A stretch of DNA of 64,000 bases from Bacillota bacterium (GCA_023435305.1 JAEYRV010000027.1:89211-153210), one strand, 5' to 3'. Positions 17,718 through 27,468 are shown, counted from the first letter of the stretch. Translations and numbers: made by a program. Notes: a model not told the origin generated them from the sequence alone.

Positions 17718-18830
17718 TCAGTTTACTATCGTCTTTTCAGTGTCCTTGTCAAAGAGGTGGACTCTGTTGGTATCGATAGCTATCTTGACTGTATCGCCGG
17801 ATCTTGTCTTTGTTCTCGGGTTAACTCTTGCAGTACAGCTCACGCCTTCGATGAACATGTGGAGCAGAGTCTCGGAACCGAGCATTTCAACGACTTCGAC
17901 ATCAGCGTTGACAATACTGTCAGACATTGACTCGAGGAACTGTTCCTCATCATGCATGCTCTCAGGCCTGATGCCCATAACGACTTCTCTGCCGATATAG
18001 TCGGTGCCTTCGAGTTTCTTTGCCTTGCCTTCGGGCAGCTTGATTTCGTTTTCGCCGAATTTGAGGAATATAGCGTCACCGCGCTTGTCGATAGTAACGT
18101 TGATGAAGTTCATCTGCGGGCTGCCTATGAAGCCTGCAACGAACATGTTGACCGGTCTGTCATAAAGTGAGGTCGGAGTATCGACCTGCTGTACGAAGCC
18201 GTCCTTCATAACAACGATCCTGGTACCCATCGTCATAGCTTCGGTCTGGTCATGTGTAACGTAAATGAACGTAGTATTCAGTTTCTGATGGAGCTTGGTG
18301 ATCTCAAGTCTCATCTGTACTCTCAGCTTAGCATCGAGGTTTGAGAGAGGTTCGTCCATAAGGAATACCTTAGGGTCACGGACTATAGCACGGCCGAGGG
18401 CAACCCTCTGCCTCTGTCCGCCTGACAGAGCCTTTGGCTTTCTGTCGAGCAGGTGCTCTATCTCGAGGATTTTTGCAGCTTCATGAACTCTCTTCTTTAT
18501 ATCTTCCTTAGGAGTCTTTCTGAGCTTAAGGCCGAAAGCCATATTGTCGAAAACGGTCATATGCGGATACAATGCGTAGTTCTGGAAAACCATTGCTATG
18601 TCTCTGTCTTTTGGCTGTACGTCATTGACAAGTCTGTCGCCGATGTACACTTCGCCCTCGGAGATCTCTTCAAGACCGGCAACCATTCTGAGCGTTGTTG
18701 TCTTACCGCAGCCGGAAGGTCCAACGAGGATAATGAATTCCTTGTCTTCAATGTCCAGATTAAAGTCGCTTACAGCTGTAACACCGCCATCATACCTCTT
18801 GTACACATTTTTTAATTTTACGCTTGCCAT
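17718..18830 (-). CDS. ugpC: Carbohydrate ABC transporter ATP-binding protein, UgpC/MsmX/MalK type
   Basis: 370 residues. Walker A is GPSGCGKTT (~38), the signature is LSGGQRQRVALGRA (~135), Walker B is VFLMDEPLSNLDA and the H loop is YVTHDQTEAM. A ~130-residue C-terminal OB-type regulatory domain (IGSPQMNF, VMGIRPE, GSETLLHMF) is that of MalK-like ATPases. No permease or binding protein is nearby. Orphan ATPases of this kind (MsmX in Bacillus) are known to energise several sugar importers. The ATG start follows GGGAGGT. It is divergent from argC. Confidence 0.93.
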   Translation of the reverse strand: MASVKLKNVYKRYDGGVTAVSDFNLDIEDKEFIILVGPSGCGKTTTLRMVAGLEEISEGEVYIGDRLVNDVQPKDRDIAMVFQNYALYPHMTVFDNMAFGLKLRKTPKEDIKKRVHEAAKILEIEHLLDRKPKALSGGQRQRVALGRAIVRDPKVFLMDEPLSNLDAKLRVQMRLEITKLHQKLNTTFIYVTHDQTEAMTMGTRIVVMKDGFVQQVDTPTSLYDRPVNMFVAGFIGSPQMNFINVTIDKRGDAIFLKFGENEIKLPEGKAKKLEGTDYIGREVVMGIRPESMHDEEQFLESMSDSIVNADVEVVEMLGSETLLHMFIEGVSCTARVNPRTKTRSGDTVKIAIDTNRVHLFDKDTEKTIVN

Positions 18831-18971
18831 TTTTTACCTCCCAAATATAGATACGGTTTTATATACTTTATTACTAATATACCATGCCTTATTTTTTTCA
18901 ACTAGTATACAATTCACCAAATTTAAAAAACGGTATTTAGTAACTTTGCATAATGAACAGCAGTAAAAATG

Positions 18972-19006
18972 TTGCATTATTATGCATTCGGATGTATAAT
19001 TATGAG
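18972..19006 (+). promoter_or_regulatory. argC promoter with ARG-box-like operators
   Basis: TTGCAT (18972-18977) and TATAAT (18995-19000) are exactly 17 nt apart. TGCATTATTATGCA (18973-18986) covers the -35 and fits the ARG-box pattern TGnAT-WWWW-ATnCA. A second, weaker box TGTATAATTATGA (18993-19006) covers the -10, centre to centre 20 bp. The arginine repressor ArgR binds such paired boxes when arginine is abundant. The same layout recurs before argD. Confidence 0.72.
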
Positions 19007-19110
19007 CATATATTCATGGTATTATTATATGTAGACAATTAATACATGCTCTAAATCATGACATTATTCGCTAAAATGCCATGGCAGAAAGCAGCGGAAG
19101 GGAGAGGTTT

Positions 19111-20061
19111 ATGTCTTATAAAGTATTCGTAGACGGCCAGGAGGGAACCACAGGTCTGCAGATAAATGAACGCCTGGCTCGGCGTGATGATATAGAACTG
19201 TTGAAGATCGACCCTGAAAAAAGAAAAGATATTATAGAAAGAAAAAAATTAATAAGCGAGGCTGACATAGTCTTCCTTTGTCTGCCCGACGATGCTGCAA
19301 GGGAGTCGGTTGCTCTTGCCGAAGGCAGCAAGGCCAGGATCATTGACGCAAGCACTGCGCACCGCACGAATGATGCATGGGCATACGGTTTTCCCGAACT
19401 GAGCAGCGCCCACCGCGAAAGAATAAAGAGCGCCTCAAGGGTATCCGTGCCAGGCTGTTACGCAACGGGCTTCAATTCCATGTTATATCCGCTGATAAAG
19501 GCGCAGATCGTGCCTTCCGATTATCCTGTGACCTGCCACGCAGTATCAGGCTATAGCGGCGGCGGAAAAAAGCGCATTGCTGAATATGCATCCGCCGACC
19601 CTGCTGACGAAGCCATTAGGAGTCCAAGATTTTATGCACTTTCACTAAAGCACAAGCACATACCGGAAATGCAGAAGATCTCGGGTCTCAGCCAGCCGCC
19701 TCTTTTCACTCCGATCATCGGACCCTATTACAAGGGCATGACGGTTGCAGTTCCTCTTTATGCAGGGATGCTTAATAAAATGAAAAGCGCCGAAGCTGTT
19801 TCCGATTTTTTCTCTTCATATTATAAGGATCAGCGCTTTATAAAGGTTTATCCCTTTGGCTCTGACGGAGGCATCATTGACGGCTTTCTGGACGCTACCG
19901 GCTGTAATGATACAAATATCCTCGAAATATATGTTGCCGGGAATGATGAACATATCCTCCTGACCGCAAGACTCGACAACCTTGGCAAAGGCGCATCGGG
20001 CGCCGCTGTCCAGTGTATGAATATCATGCTGGGTATTGATGAATCTGTCGGACTGGAATAA
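19111..20061 (+). CDS. argC: N-acetyl-gamma-glutamyl-phosphate reductase
   Basis: About 316 residues. It carries out the NADPH-dependent reduction of N-acetylglutamyl-5-phosphate to the semialdehyde, third step of arginine synthesis. The N-terminal nucleotide-binding motif VFVDGQEGTTGLQI and short length mark the compact type-2 ArgC. The active-site Cys is in SVPGCYATGF (~114), the conserved GYSGGGKK follows (~147) and a catalytic-site His lies in KHKHIPEM. The start is the ATG at 19111, behind GGGAGAGG; an in-frame ATG ten codons earlier lacks an SD. 23 bp before argB. Confidence 0.95.
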   Translation: MSYKVFVDGQEGTTGLQINERLARRDDIELLKIDPEKRKDIIERKKLISEADIVFLCLPDDAARESVALAEGSKARIIDASTAHRTNDAWAYGFPELSSAHRERIKSASRVSVPGCYATGFNSMLYPLIKAQIVPSDYPVTCHAVSGYSGGGKKRIAEYASADPADEAIRSPRFYALSLKHKHIPEMQKISGLSQPPLFTPIIGPYYKGMTVAVPLYAGMLNKMKSAEAVSDFFSSYYKDQRFIKVYPFGSDGGIIDGFLDATGCNDTNILEIYVAGNDEHILLTARLDNLGKGASGAAVQCMNIMLGIDESVGLE

Positions 20062-20084
20062 AATATTGATTAATGGAGGTCATA

Positions 20085-20978
20085 ATGGAAACCATCATCA
20101 AAAAGGCTGAGATACTGATAGAGGCTCTTCCTTACATACAAAAGCTGCATGGCAAGACCGTCGTCATAAAATACGGCGGCAACGCAATGATCAATGAGGA
20201 GCTTAAGAACTCCGTAATGGAAGATATCACGCTTCTGAAATATATAGGACTAAATCCGGTAGTGGTCCATGGCGGAGGGCCGGACATCAACAAGATGCTC
20301 GAACGCCTGGATATCAAAAGTGAGTTTGTAAATGGTCTGCGCGTCACCGACAAGGAGACTATGGAAGTGGCCCAGATGGTCCTTATAGGAAAGACTAACA
20401 AGGAAATCGTATCTCTGATCAACCAGAACGGCGGAAAGGCCATCGGCCTTTGTGGTATAGACGGCAATATCCTGGAGTGCGAGCAGTACAAAACGGCCAT
20501 TGACGGCGTCGAAACAGACATCGGTCAGGTTGGCCGGATCACCAAAGTCAACTCCGCCGTGCTGGAGTTCATGGCAAAGGATGAGTACATCCCGGTGGTG
20601 GCTCCTATTGGCATCGGCAGCGACGGCCGCAGCTACAATATAAACGCAGATACCGTGGCAGGTGAGGTAGCAATAGCGCTTAAGGCGGAAAAGCTGATGC
20701 TCCTGACTGATGTGGAAGGCGTGAAGGGCAATGATGGTATATTGCATGCCCTGACAGCGGCAGAGGCCCATGACCTCATTGACAGAAAGGTCATCAACGG
20801 CGGTATGATCCCGAAGGTGCTCGGATGCCTGGAAGCTCTGGACAAAGGCGTGGGAAGGACTCATATAATCGACGGCAGGATCCCTCACTGCATACTGCTT
20901 GAAATATTCACAAACAAGGGCATAGGTACCATGATAATGAAGGAAAAGGTTCTTTATTTCGACAAAGAAAATCTATAA
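20085..20978 (+). CDS. argB: Acetylglutamate kinase
   Basis: About 297 residues. It phosphorylates N-acetylglutamate, second step of arginine synthesis. Amino-acid kinase motifs are VVIKYGGNAM (~22), VVVHGGGPDINKML (~60), the substrate-binding NADTVAGEVA (~187) and LLTDVEGV. The N-terminal helix preceding the kinase core resembles arginine-inhibited, hexameric ArgB enzymes; feedback inhibition is inference. The true start is the ATG at 20085, with GGAGG eight nt upstream; an ATG four codons earlier would have the SD inside the gene. A strong terminator follows. Confidence 0.96.
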   Translation: METIIKKAEILIEALPYIQKLHGKTVVIKYGGNAMINEELKNSVMEDITLLKYIGLNPVVVHGGGPDINKMLERLDIKSEFVNGLRVTDKETMEVAQMVLIGKTNKEIVSLINQNGGKAIGLCGIDGNILECEQYKTAIDGVETDIGQVGRITKVNSAVLEFMAKDEYIPVVAPIGIGSDGRSYNINADTVAGEVAIALKAEKLMLLTDVEGVKGNDGILHALTAAEAHDLIDRKVINGGMIPKVLGCLEALDKGVGRTHIIDGRIPHCILLEIFTNKGIGTMIMKEKVLYFDKENL

Positions 20979-21023
20979 AAATTTTCCTATGGAATTTGTG
21001 TGTTTTAATTAACAATTACAGGT

Positions 21024-21056
21024 ATCCATCCGATATACTATCGGATGGATTTTTTT
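21024..21056 (+). terminator. Strong terminator between argB and the PilZ gene
   Basis: ATCCATCCGATA-TAC-TATCGGATGGAT is a perfect 12-bp stem followed by T6. It ends only about three nt before the SD of the next gene, so it also forms that gene's leader and may act as an attenuator. Confidence 0.93.
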
Positions 21057-21070
21057 AGGGGGTGATCGGA

Positions 21071-21727
21071 TTGAATGCCTCATATATTCCGGCTGTACTG
21101 AAGCAAGGCATGATGGTAGGCGTACGCATCGGGCAGGATTCCCAATGGCACGGCAATATCGTCTACGGAGTGACCGGCAATGTTATACGCATTGCATATC
21201 TGGAAAAATTCATAAAGCAATATGCCGAACCTGAGTGTCCGGTTTGGGTCAAATATTCAAATGACTATTTTATCTACTATTTCTATGGCAAGGTGAAAAG
21301 AATAGGCGCCGAGTCCCCCAAATACATCATGGTCGCACTTGAGAACGCCGAAGAAATGATAAACAACAGACTTTACCCCCGTTATGATGTCCGTCTCGAG
21401 GCAACTCTCCGTCCGCTCTGGGACGACGAAACCTATAAGTGCGTTATAACAGACCTTTCATACGGCGGCGCCGCCTTCGAATGTGAGCACAAATTTGACG
21501 GCAATGAAAATATAGAAATGGTGATACACCTGCCGGAATGCGAGCCTGCCAAGGTGACAGGAAAGGTCCTGAGACGCAGATGCACCAATGGCATTATCGC
21601 CGATCATGCAGCACAGTTTATAGAATGTGACAATATAAGCAACAAACAGCTTTCAAATTATTTCAACAAACTGGAAAACGAGGCCTCGGAAATATACGAT
21701 CGGTACATGGATAATGAAAATAAATAA
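21071..21727 (+). CDS. PilZ-domain c-di-GMP receptor protein
   Basis: About 218 residues. Residues ~1-95 resemble the YcgR-type N-terminal domain (GVRIGQDSQWHGNI, IRIAYL). Residues ~100-205 form a PilZ domain with both c-di-GMP-binding motifs: RLYPR (RxxxR) and DLSYGG (DxSxxG). In YcgR proteins c-di-GMP binding brakes the flagellar motor, but other outputs are known. The best start is the TTG at 21071, nine nt after an almost perfect SD (GGGGGTGATC); a GTG at 21062 lies inside that SD. It lies between argB and argD with no metabolic link. Confidence 0.88.
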   Translation: MNASYIPAVLKQGMMVGVRIGQDSQWHGNIVYGVTGNVIRIAYLEKFIKQYAEPECPVWVKYSNDYFIYYFYGKVKRIGAESPKYIMVALENAEEMINNRLYPRYDVRLEATLRPLWDDETYKCVITDLSYGGAAFECEHKFDGNENIEMVIHLPECEPAKVTGKVLRRRCTNGIIADHAAQFIECDNISNKQLSNYFNKLENEASEIYDRYMDNENK

Positions 21728-21776
21728 TTCAGTATATAATAATATTTATAAAGAGGCGTAATGCCTTTATTTTTTG

Positions 21777-21811
21777 TTGCATTTTTATACATTGCATTGT
21801 ATAATTATGAA
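21777..21811 (+). promoter_or_regulatory. argD operon promoter with ARG-box-like operators
   Basis: TTGCAT (21777-21782) and TATAAT (21800-21805) are 17 nt apart, as before argC. TGCATTTTTATACA (21778-21791) fits TGnAT-WWWW-ATnCA, and TGTATAATTATGA (21799-21811 region) repeats exactly the second argC box. Spacing between boxes is the same in both promoters. This implies joint ArgR control of argCB and argD-carAB-argF. Confidence 0.74.
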
Positions 21812-21853
21812 TAAAATAAATTTAAGTGTCACGGATAAAGAGGAGTTGATTTT

Positions 21854-23053
21854 ATGGATCTCCATGAGATAATGGATATGGATTCCAAATACTATATGAA
21901 TACCTTCGGCGCCAGGACACAGGTGTGTTTTGACCACGGCAAGGGCATGAAGCTCTATGATGGCCTGGGCCGCCAATACTACGACTTTTTAGGCGGCATT
22001 GCCGTAAACGCTCTGGGATATGGTCATCCGGCACTGGTTCAGGCTGTCAGTTCTCAGGCAGAAAAGCTAATGCACTGCTCAAACCTGTATTACATAGAAT
22101 CTCAGGCCAGGCTTGCGAAAATGCTGGTCGAAAACTCCTGCGCTGACCGTGTCTTCTTTGCAAACAGCGGCGCCGAGGCTAATGAAGGTGCCATCAAGCT
22201 TGCCAGGATCTATTTCAAGAAAAAGGAAATGCCCCAGAAGTATGGCATCATAACACTTAAGAACTCATTCCATGGCAGGACGCTTACAACAGTGGCCGCC
22301 ACGGGACAGGAAAAATATCAGAAGCCCTATGCACCATTGATCCCGGGCTTCAAGCATGTTCTCATAAATGACCTCGATGCCCTCAGTGCGGCTGTGGACA
22401 GTGAGACCTGTGCAATAATGCTTGAGCTTGTCCAGGGAGAAAGCGGAGTAAACCCGCTGGATGCAGACTATGTAAGAGCTGTACGCAAAATGTGTGATGA
22501 GAAGGATCTGCTGCTGATCTTTGACGAGATCCAGACAGGAATGGGCAGGACCGGTAAGCTTTTTGCATACGAGAATTACGAAGTAGAGCCCGACATATTC
22601 ACACTGGCCAAAGCACTGGCCGGCGGCGTTCCTATCGGAGCTGTGTGCGCAAAGGAAAATGTGGCACAGGCCTTCGCTCCGGGAGACCACGGCTCCACCT
22701 TCGGAGGCAATCCTCTGGCATGCGCCGCGGGACTTGCCGTTATGCAAACCATAATGGCGGAGGGCCTGCTTGCAAATGCCGAAAAAATGGGCAGTTATCT
22801 TAAGGAAAAGCTGCTTGTATTGAAAAATAAGCTCGATATCATCACAGAGGTCCGCGGTCTTGGTTTGATGATCGGTATCGAACTGGGGCAGCAAAAAGCT
22901 CTGGAAGTGAAAAACAAGCTGTTTGAGAAGGGCTTCCTCGTGGGCAGCGTCGGTACGGCTGTTATAAGGCTGCTGCCTCCGTTGATCATAGCAGAGGGCG
23001 ACATAGATGTATTTGTAAAAGCTTTGGAAGAAGTACTTATATCAATGAAATAA
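21854..23053 (+). CDS. argD: Acetylornithine aminotransferase
   Basis: 399 residues, a class III PLP aminotransferase. It converts N-acetylglutamate semialdehyde to N-acetylornithine with glutamate as donor. Motifs are NSGAEANEGAIKLARIY (~100), the PLP-ring Asp in FDEIQTGMGRTG (~220), PLP Lys in TLAKALAGGVPIGA (~250) and GDHGSTFGGNPLACAAG (~280). The ATG start follows GAGGAG. First gene of a five-gene unit, 21 bp before carA. Confidence 0.96.
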   Translation: MDLHEIMDMDSKYYMNTFGARTQVCFDHGKGMKLYDGLGRQYYDFLGGIAVNALGYGHPALVQAVSSQAEKLMHCSNLYYIESQARLAKMLVENSCADRVFFANSGAEANEGAIKLARIYFKKKEMPQKYGIITLKNSFHGRTLTTVAATGQEKYQKPYAPLIPGFKHVLINDLDALSAAVDSETCAIMLELVQGESGVNPLDADYVRAVRKMCDEKDLLLIFDEIQTGMGRTGKLFAYENYEVEPDIFTLAKALAGGVPIGAVCAKENVAQAFAPGDHGSTFGGNPLACAAGLAVMQTIMAEGLLANAEKMGSYLKEKLLVLKNKLDIITEVRGLGLMIGIELGQQKALEVKNKLFEKGFLVGSVGTAVIRLLPPLIIAEGDIDVFVKALEEVLISMK

Positions 23054-23074
23054 AAGTGTAAAAGGAGTGCATAT

Positions 23075-24130
23075 ATGAAATCAGTATTGGTTCTTGAGGA
23101 TGGAACGTATTTCCCCGGTCTGGGTTTTGGAGCAAGCGGTGAAACTGTGGGCGAAGTAGTATTTAATACATGTATGACAGGTTACCAGGAAATCACTACC
23201 GACCCCTCATATAACGGTCAGATAGTAACAATGACATATCCGCTTATCGGTAACTATGGGTTCAACACTGAAGACAACGAGTCTTCCAAAACTCATGTCC
23301 AGGGCTTTATAGTAAAGGAGCTCTGCGAGTATCCCAACAACTGGCGATGTTCAATAGGTACGGATGAGTATTTTAAGAAAAACAACATCATCGGTCTCAA
23401 AGGCATCGATACCAGAGCTCTGACACAGCATATCCGAAGCTTCGGAAGCATGTACGGGATAATCTCCACAGAGTGCGGCAATGTAGATGTTTTGCTGGAA
23501 AAGCTCAAGGCAAAAATGCAGGAACCCCGGAATCTGGTAATGGAGGTCACCTCAAAGGAGCCGATCCACATAAAGGGCGAGGGAAAAAGGGTCGTATTGC
23601 TGGACCTCGGAATGAAGCACAACATAATAAGATATCTGGAGAAACACAATTGTGATATTTACATAATGCCGGCAAATTCCACATTTGAAGACATTATGGC
23701 CTGTGAGCCGGATGGGATCCTCGTTTCCAATGGACCTGGCGACCCGGCCGACCTTGTGGAGCAAAAGGCAGTGCTGCAAAAGCTGATCGGCAAAAAGCCG
23801 CTGTTTGGCATTTGTCTTGGCCACCAGCTGCTGGGACTGGCCCTGGGCGGCACCACCTACAAGCTGAAGTACGGTCACCACGGCGCCAACCATCCTGTCA
23901 AGGATTTTACGACAGGCAGGTGCTATATAACCTCTCAGAATCACAATTATGCACTGAAGGAAAGCTCCTCCGATGATATTGAAATAATCCAGATCAATGT
24001 CAATGACAATACCGTCGAAGGCTTCCGGCACAAAAGCCTGCCGGTGCTTGGCGTTCAGTACCATCCTGAAGCCGCTGCCGGTCCAAGGGATTCTTCGTAC
24101 ATATTCGATGATTTTATGAAAATGATGTAA
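23075..24130 (+). CDS. carA: Carbamoyl-phosphate synthase small (glutaminase) subunit
   Basis: 351 residues. The N-terminal CPSase domain (GEVVFNTCMTGYQEI) is followed by a class I glutamine amidotransferase domain. The nucleophile Cys is in GICLGHQLLG (~251), and the catalytic His-Glu is in QYHPEAAAGP (~330). It releases ammonia from glutamine for CarB. Its position inside the arginine unit suggests an arginine-dedicated enzyme, though it may also feed pyrimidine synthesis. SD AAGGAG lies nine nt upstream. Confidence 0.97.
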   Translation: MKSVLVLEDGTYFPGLGFGASGETVGEVVFNTCMTGYQEITTDPSYNGQIVTMTYPLIGNYGFNTEDNESSKTHVQGFIVKELCEYPNNWRCSIGTDEYFKKNNIIGLKGIDTRALTQHIRSFGSMYGIISTECGNVDVLLEKLKAKMQEPRNLVMEVTSKEPIHIKGEGKRVVLLDLGMKHNIIRYLEKHNCDIYIMPANSTFEDIMACEPDGILVSNGPGDPADLVEQKAVLQKLIGKKPLFGICLGHQLLGLALGGTTYKLKYGHHGANHPVKDFTTGRCYITSQNHNYALKESSSDDIEIIQINVNDNTVEGFRHKSLPVLGVQYHPEAAAGPRDSSYIFDDFMKMM

Positions 24131-24216
24131 AAATGACGGAATAGTATATCAGATATGCAATGCGGCATCAGAGCTTATATTGCTGCATTGCTGTTATGTA
24201 TGATGTGGAGGTATGT

Positions 24217-27200
24217 ATGCCTAAAAGAAATGACATAAAAAAAGTGCTCGTCATAGGATCGGGTCCGATCGTAATAGGCCAGGCAGCCGAATTTGACTAT
24301 TCAGGCTCTCAGGCCTGCAAATCCCTGAAGGAAGAGGGAATGGAAGTCGTTCTGGTCAACAGTAATCCGGCAACAATAATGACCGACAGTGAAACCGCTG
24401 ATAAGATTTATATAGAGCCCATCACACTGGATTATGTGAAAAAGATAATCGAACGTGAGAAGCCCGATGGCATACTTGCCTCGCTGGGCGGGCAAACAGG
24501 CCTTAACATGGCTGTCCAGCTGTCAGATGACGGTATCCTGGACAGACTCGGAATCGAATTGCTGGGGACCTCCCTGCTCTCGATTAAAAAGGCTGAGGAC
24601 AGAGAACTGTTCAAGGAAACCATGCAGAACATAAATGAGAAGGTCCCTCACAGCACGATAGTGACTAATCTCACCGATGCTATAGCATTCGCCGAGTCCG
24701 TGGGCTTCCCTATCATAATCAGGCCGGCGTATACTCTCGGCGGCACAGGCGGCGGTATTGCCGAAAACATGGAGGATTTCAGATATATCTGCGGCAAGGG
24801 GCTGAAGCTCAGCATGATCAATCAGGTCCTGCTGGAGCAAAGCGTTGCAGGCTGGAAGGAAATCGAATTCGAAGTAATGCGCGACGGTTCGGACAACTGC
24901 ATAATCATATGCAGCATGGAAAACTTCGACCCTGTCGGCGTACATACCGGTGACAGTATCGTGGTCGCTCCCTGTCAGACGCTGTCAGACATTGAATACC
25001 AGATGCTCAGGACCGCATCCATCAAAATAATCCGCGCCCTCGAGATAAAAGGCGGCTGCAATATACAGTTTGCTCTCGACCCCGACAGCTACGAGTACGT
25101 TGTTATAGAGGTAAATCCGAGGGTCAGCCGTTCCAGCGCTTTGGCATCAAAGGCAACAGGCTACCCCATTGCCCGTGTGACTTCAAAGATAGCCATCGGC
25201 ATGGACCTGGATGAGATAAGGAACTCCGTCACCCAAAACACTTTTGCCTGTTTCGAGCCTACTATCGATTATATAGTAACAAAAGTGCCCCGCTGGCCCT
25301 TCGATAAGTTCACCTCCGCGGACCGCTCTCTCGGAACACAGATGAAGGCCACCGGAGAGGTAATGGCTATCGGAAGGACCTTTGAAGAGTCACTTCTCAA
25401 GGCAATCGATTCGCTGGACATAAAGCTCAACTACCAGCTGGGTCTTGAGCTGTTTGACAACAAAACGACTGACGAACTGATCGAGGTTCTCAGATCGCCA
25501 AGGGATGAACGTATCTTCGCGATCTTCAAGGCGCTGCAGAAGGGTATTCCAGTGGAAAAAATCGTCGATATCACCAAGGTCGACAGCTTCTTCATCCACA
25601 AGCTGCAAAATATAGTCCAGGTTGCAGAAGATGTCACAAATGCAGGAATCGCATGGCTTGACTACGACCTGTATATGCGCGCAAAAAAGATCGGCTTTGG
25701 CGATTCATACATAGCTAACCTGGTAAATGTACCGGTGGATACAATACTGGACCTCCGGCAGAAATATCCCATAAATCCGGTATATAAGATAGTTGACACC
25801 TGTGCCGGAGAATTTGAGGCAGTGACGCCCTACTACTATTCCACCTATGAAGAGCACGATGATGTTATCGTCTCCGACAGGAAGAAGGTACTGGTAATAG
25901 GCTCGGGCCCCATCAGGATAGGTCAGGGTATAGAGTTTGACTACTGCAGTGTGCATTCCGTCAGGACTCTTAAAGAACTTGGAATAGAATCGATCATCAT
26001 AAACAACAACCCGGAAACCGTCAGCACGGATTTTGACACCTCTGACAAGCTCTATTTCGAGCCGCTGACAAAGGAATGCGTACTGGATATAATAGAAAAG
26101 GAAAACCCCGAAGGAATAATCGTCCAGTTTGGAGGCCAGACTGCCATCAACCTGGCTGAGACGCTTCACAAGGAAGGCATAAAAATACTCGGCACCTCTG
26201 TTGAAAGCATCGACATTGCAGAGGACAGGGATAAATTCCTGAAGCTCCTCGATGAGCTTGACATACCGATACCGGAAGGAAGCACTGCATATTCGGTCAA
26301 AGAAGCGCTGGCCATTGGCAATCGGATCGGCTACCCCGTATTAGTCAGACCCTCCTATGTCCTTGGCGGAAGAGCTATGGAGATAGTATACAATGACAAG
26401 TCACTGGAAGAATACATGAGGATGGCAGTCGGGCTGTCAAAGAAGCATCCGGTGCTGATCGACAAGTATATAAACGGTACCGAAGCTGAAGTCGATGGTA
26501 TATGCGACGGTGAGGATGTCCTTATCCCGGGTATATTCCAGCATATCGAACGAGCAGGCGTCCATTCCGGCGACAGTATTGCAGTCTATCCCCCGCACAC
26601 GCTGTCACAGGAGGTAAAGAACACCATAACAGATTATACTGTCAGGCTGGCAAAAGCCTTGAAGACAGTGGGCCTGTTTAACATACAGTTTGTCATCGAT
26701 TCGGACAATAAGGTCTATGTCATCGAAGTCAATCCCAGGGCAAGCCGTACTATCCCGATAATGAGCAAGATAACCGGCATCCCAATGGTGAATGTCGCAA
26801 CAAAGCTCATAATGGGCAGCAAGCTGAGAGAGCTCGGCTATGAGCCCGGTCTGGCAAAGGAAACGGAGTTCACAGCTGTCAAAGCGCCTGTATTCTCATT
26901 TGCCAAGCTCACTACGGTAGATACGTTCCTCAGCCCGGAAATGAAGTCCACAGGCGAAGTCATGGGTGTCGATAAAACTTACCGTCAGGCGCTGTACAAG
27001 GCTTTTATCGCCTCAGGGCTGTCAATACCAAGAGACGGCAGTGTCCTGATAGCTGCAGGCGAAAGAGATAAGGAGGACTGTCTTGTTATCTCATCAAGGT
27101 TCAGCAAGCTCGGCTTCAAGCTGATGGCAGTTGAAGATACCTACGGTTATCTTTCCGACGCCGGCCTTGCCGTAGAGCTGATTTCCGAGGCAAACATCCT

Positions 27201-27432
27201 TGATTATATTAAAAACGACAAAGTGTCGCTGGTCATCAGCACACCTGCAAAGGAAGGCATACCGGGAAGACTGGGCTTCTCCATCAGGAGGACCTCAATG
27301 GAATACAATACTCCCTGCCTTACATCACTTGACACTACCAACGCAATGCTTGACGTACTTGAGCATCTGTCCAATAACGGCGATGCAGAGATATATGCAC
27401 TGGATGAATATTCCCATAAACCCGTGATATAA
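24217..27432 (+). CDS. carB: Carbamoyl-phosphate synthase large subunit
   Basis: About 1071 residues, full length. Two tandem ATP-grasp halves each begin with GSGPIxIGQ (GSGPIVIGQAAEFDYSG at ~15, GSGPIRIGQGIEFDYC at ~564). One phosphorylates bicarbonate and the other carbamate; IEVNPRVSRSSALASK and its second copy IEVNPRASRTIPIMSK carry metal-binding residues. A C-terminal MGS-like allosteric domain (~935-1071) follows. The start is the ATG at 24217 (PKRNDIKKVLVIG) behind GGAGG; the frame is open 19 codons further up without a good SD. Confidence 0.97.
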   Translation: MPKRNDIKKVLVIGSGPIVIGQAAEFDYSGSQACKSLKEEGMEVVLVNSNPATIMTDSETADKIYIEPITLDYVKKIIEREKPDGILASLGGQTGLNMAVQLSDDGILDRLGIELLGTSLLSIKKAEDRELFKETMQNINEKVPHSTIVTNLTDAIAFAESVGFPIIIRPAYTLGGTGGGIAENMEDFRYICGKGLKLSMINQVLLEQSVAGWKEIEFEVMRDGSDNCIIICSMENFDPVGVHTGDSIVVAPCQTLSDIEYQMLRTASIKIIRALEIKGGCNIQFALDPDSYEYVVIEVNPRVSRSSALASKATGYPIARVTSKIAIGMDLDEIRNSVTQNTFACFEPTIDYIVTKVPRWPFDKFTSADRSLGTQMKATGEVMAIGRTFEESLLKAIDSLDIKLNYQLGLELFDNKTTDELIEVLRSPRDERIFAIFKALQKGIPVEKIVDITKVDSFFIHKLQNIVQVAEDVTNAGIAWLDYDLYMRAKKIGFGDSYIANLVNVPVDTILDLRQKYPINPVYKIVDTCAGEFEAVTPYYYSTYEEHDDVIVSDRKKVLVIGSGPIRIGQGIEFDYCSVHSVRTLKELGIESIIINNNPETVSTDFDTSDKLYFEPLTKECVLDIIEKENPEGIIVQFGGQTAINLAETLHKEGIKILGTSVESIDIAEDRDKFLKLLDELDIPIPEGSTAYSVKEALAIGNRIGYPVLVRPSYVLGGRAMEIVYNDKSLEEYMRMAVGLSKKHPVLIDKYINGTEAEVDGICDGEDVLIPGIFQHIERAGVHSGDSIAVYPPHTLSQEVKNTITDYTVRLAKALKTVGLFNIQFVIDSDNKVYVIEVNPRASRTIPIMSKITGIPMVNVATKLIMGSKLRELGYEPGLAKETEFTAVKAPVFSFAKLTTVDTFLSPEMKSTGEVMGVDKTYRQALYKAFIASGLSIPRDGSVLIAAGERDKEDCLVISSRFSKLGFKLMAVEDTYGYLSDAGLAVELISEANILDYIKNDKVSLVISTPAKEGIPGRLGFSIRRTSMEYNTPCLTSLDTTNAMLDVLEHLSNNGDAEIYALDEYSHKPVI

Positions 27433-27468
27433 GCAAAACCGGGAAGTAATCAGAAAGGAAGATAAGCA

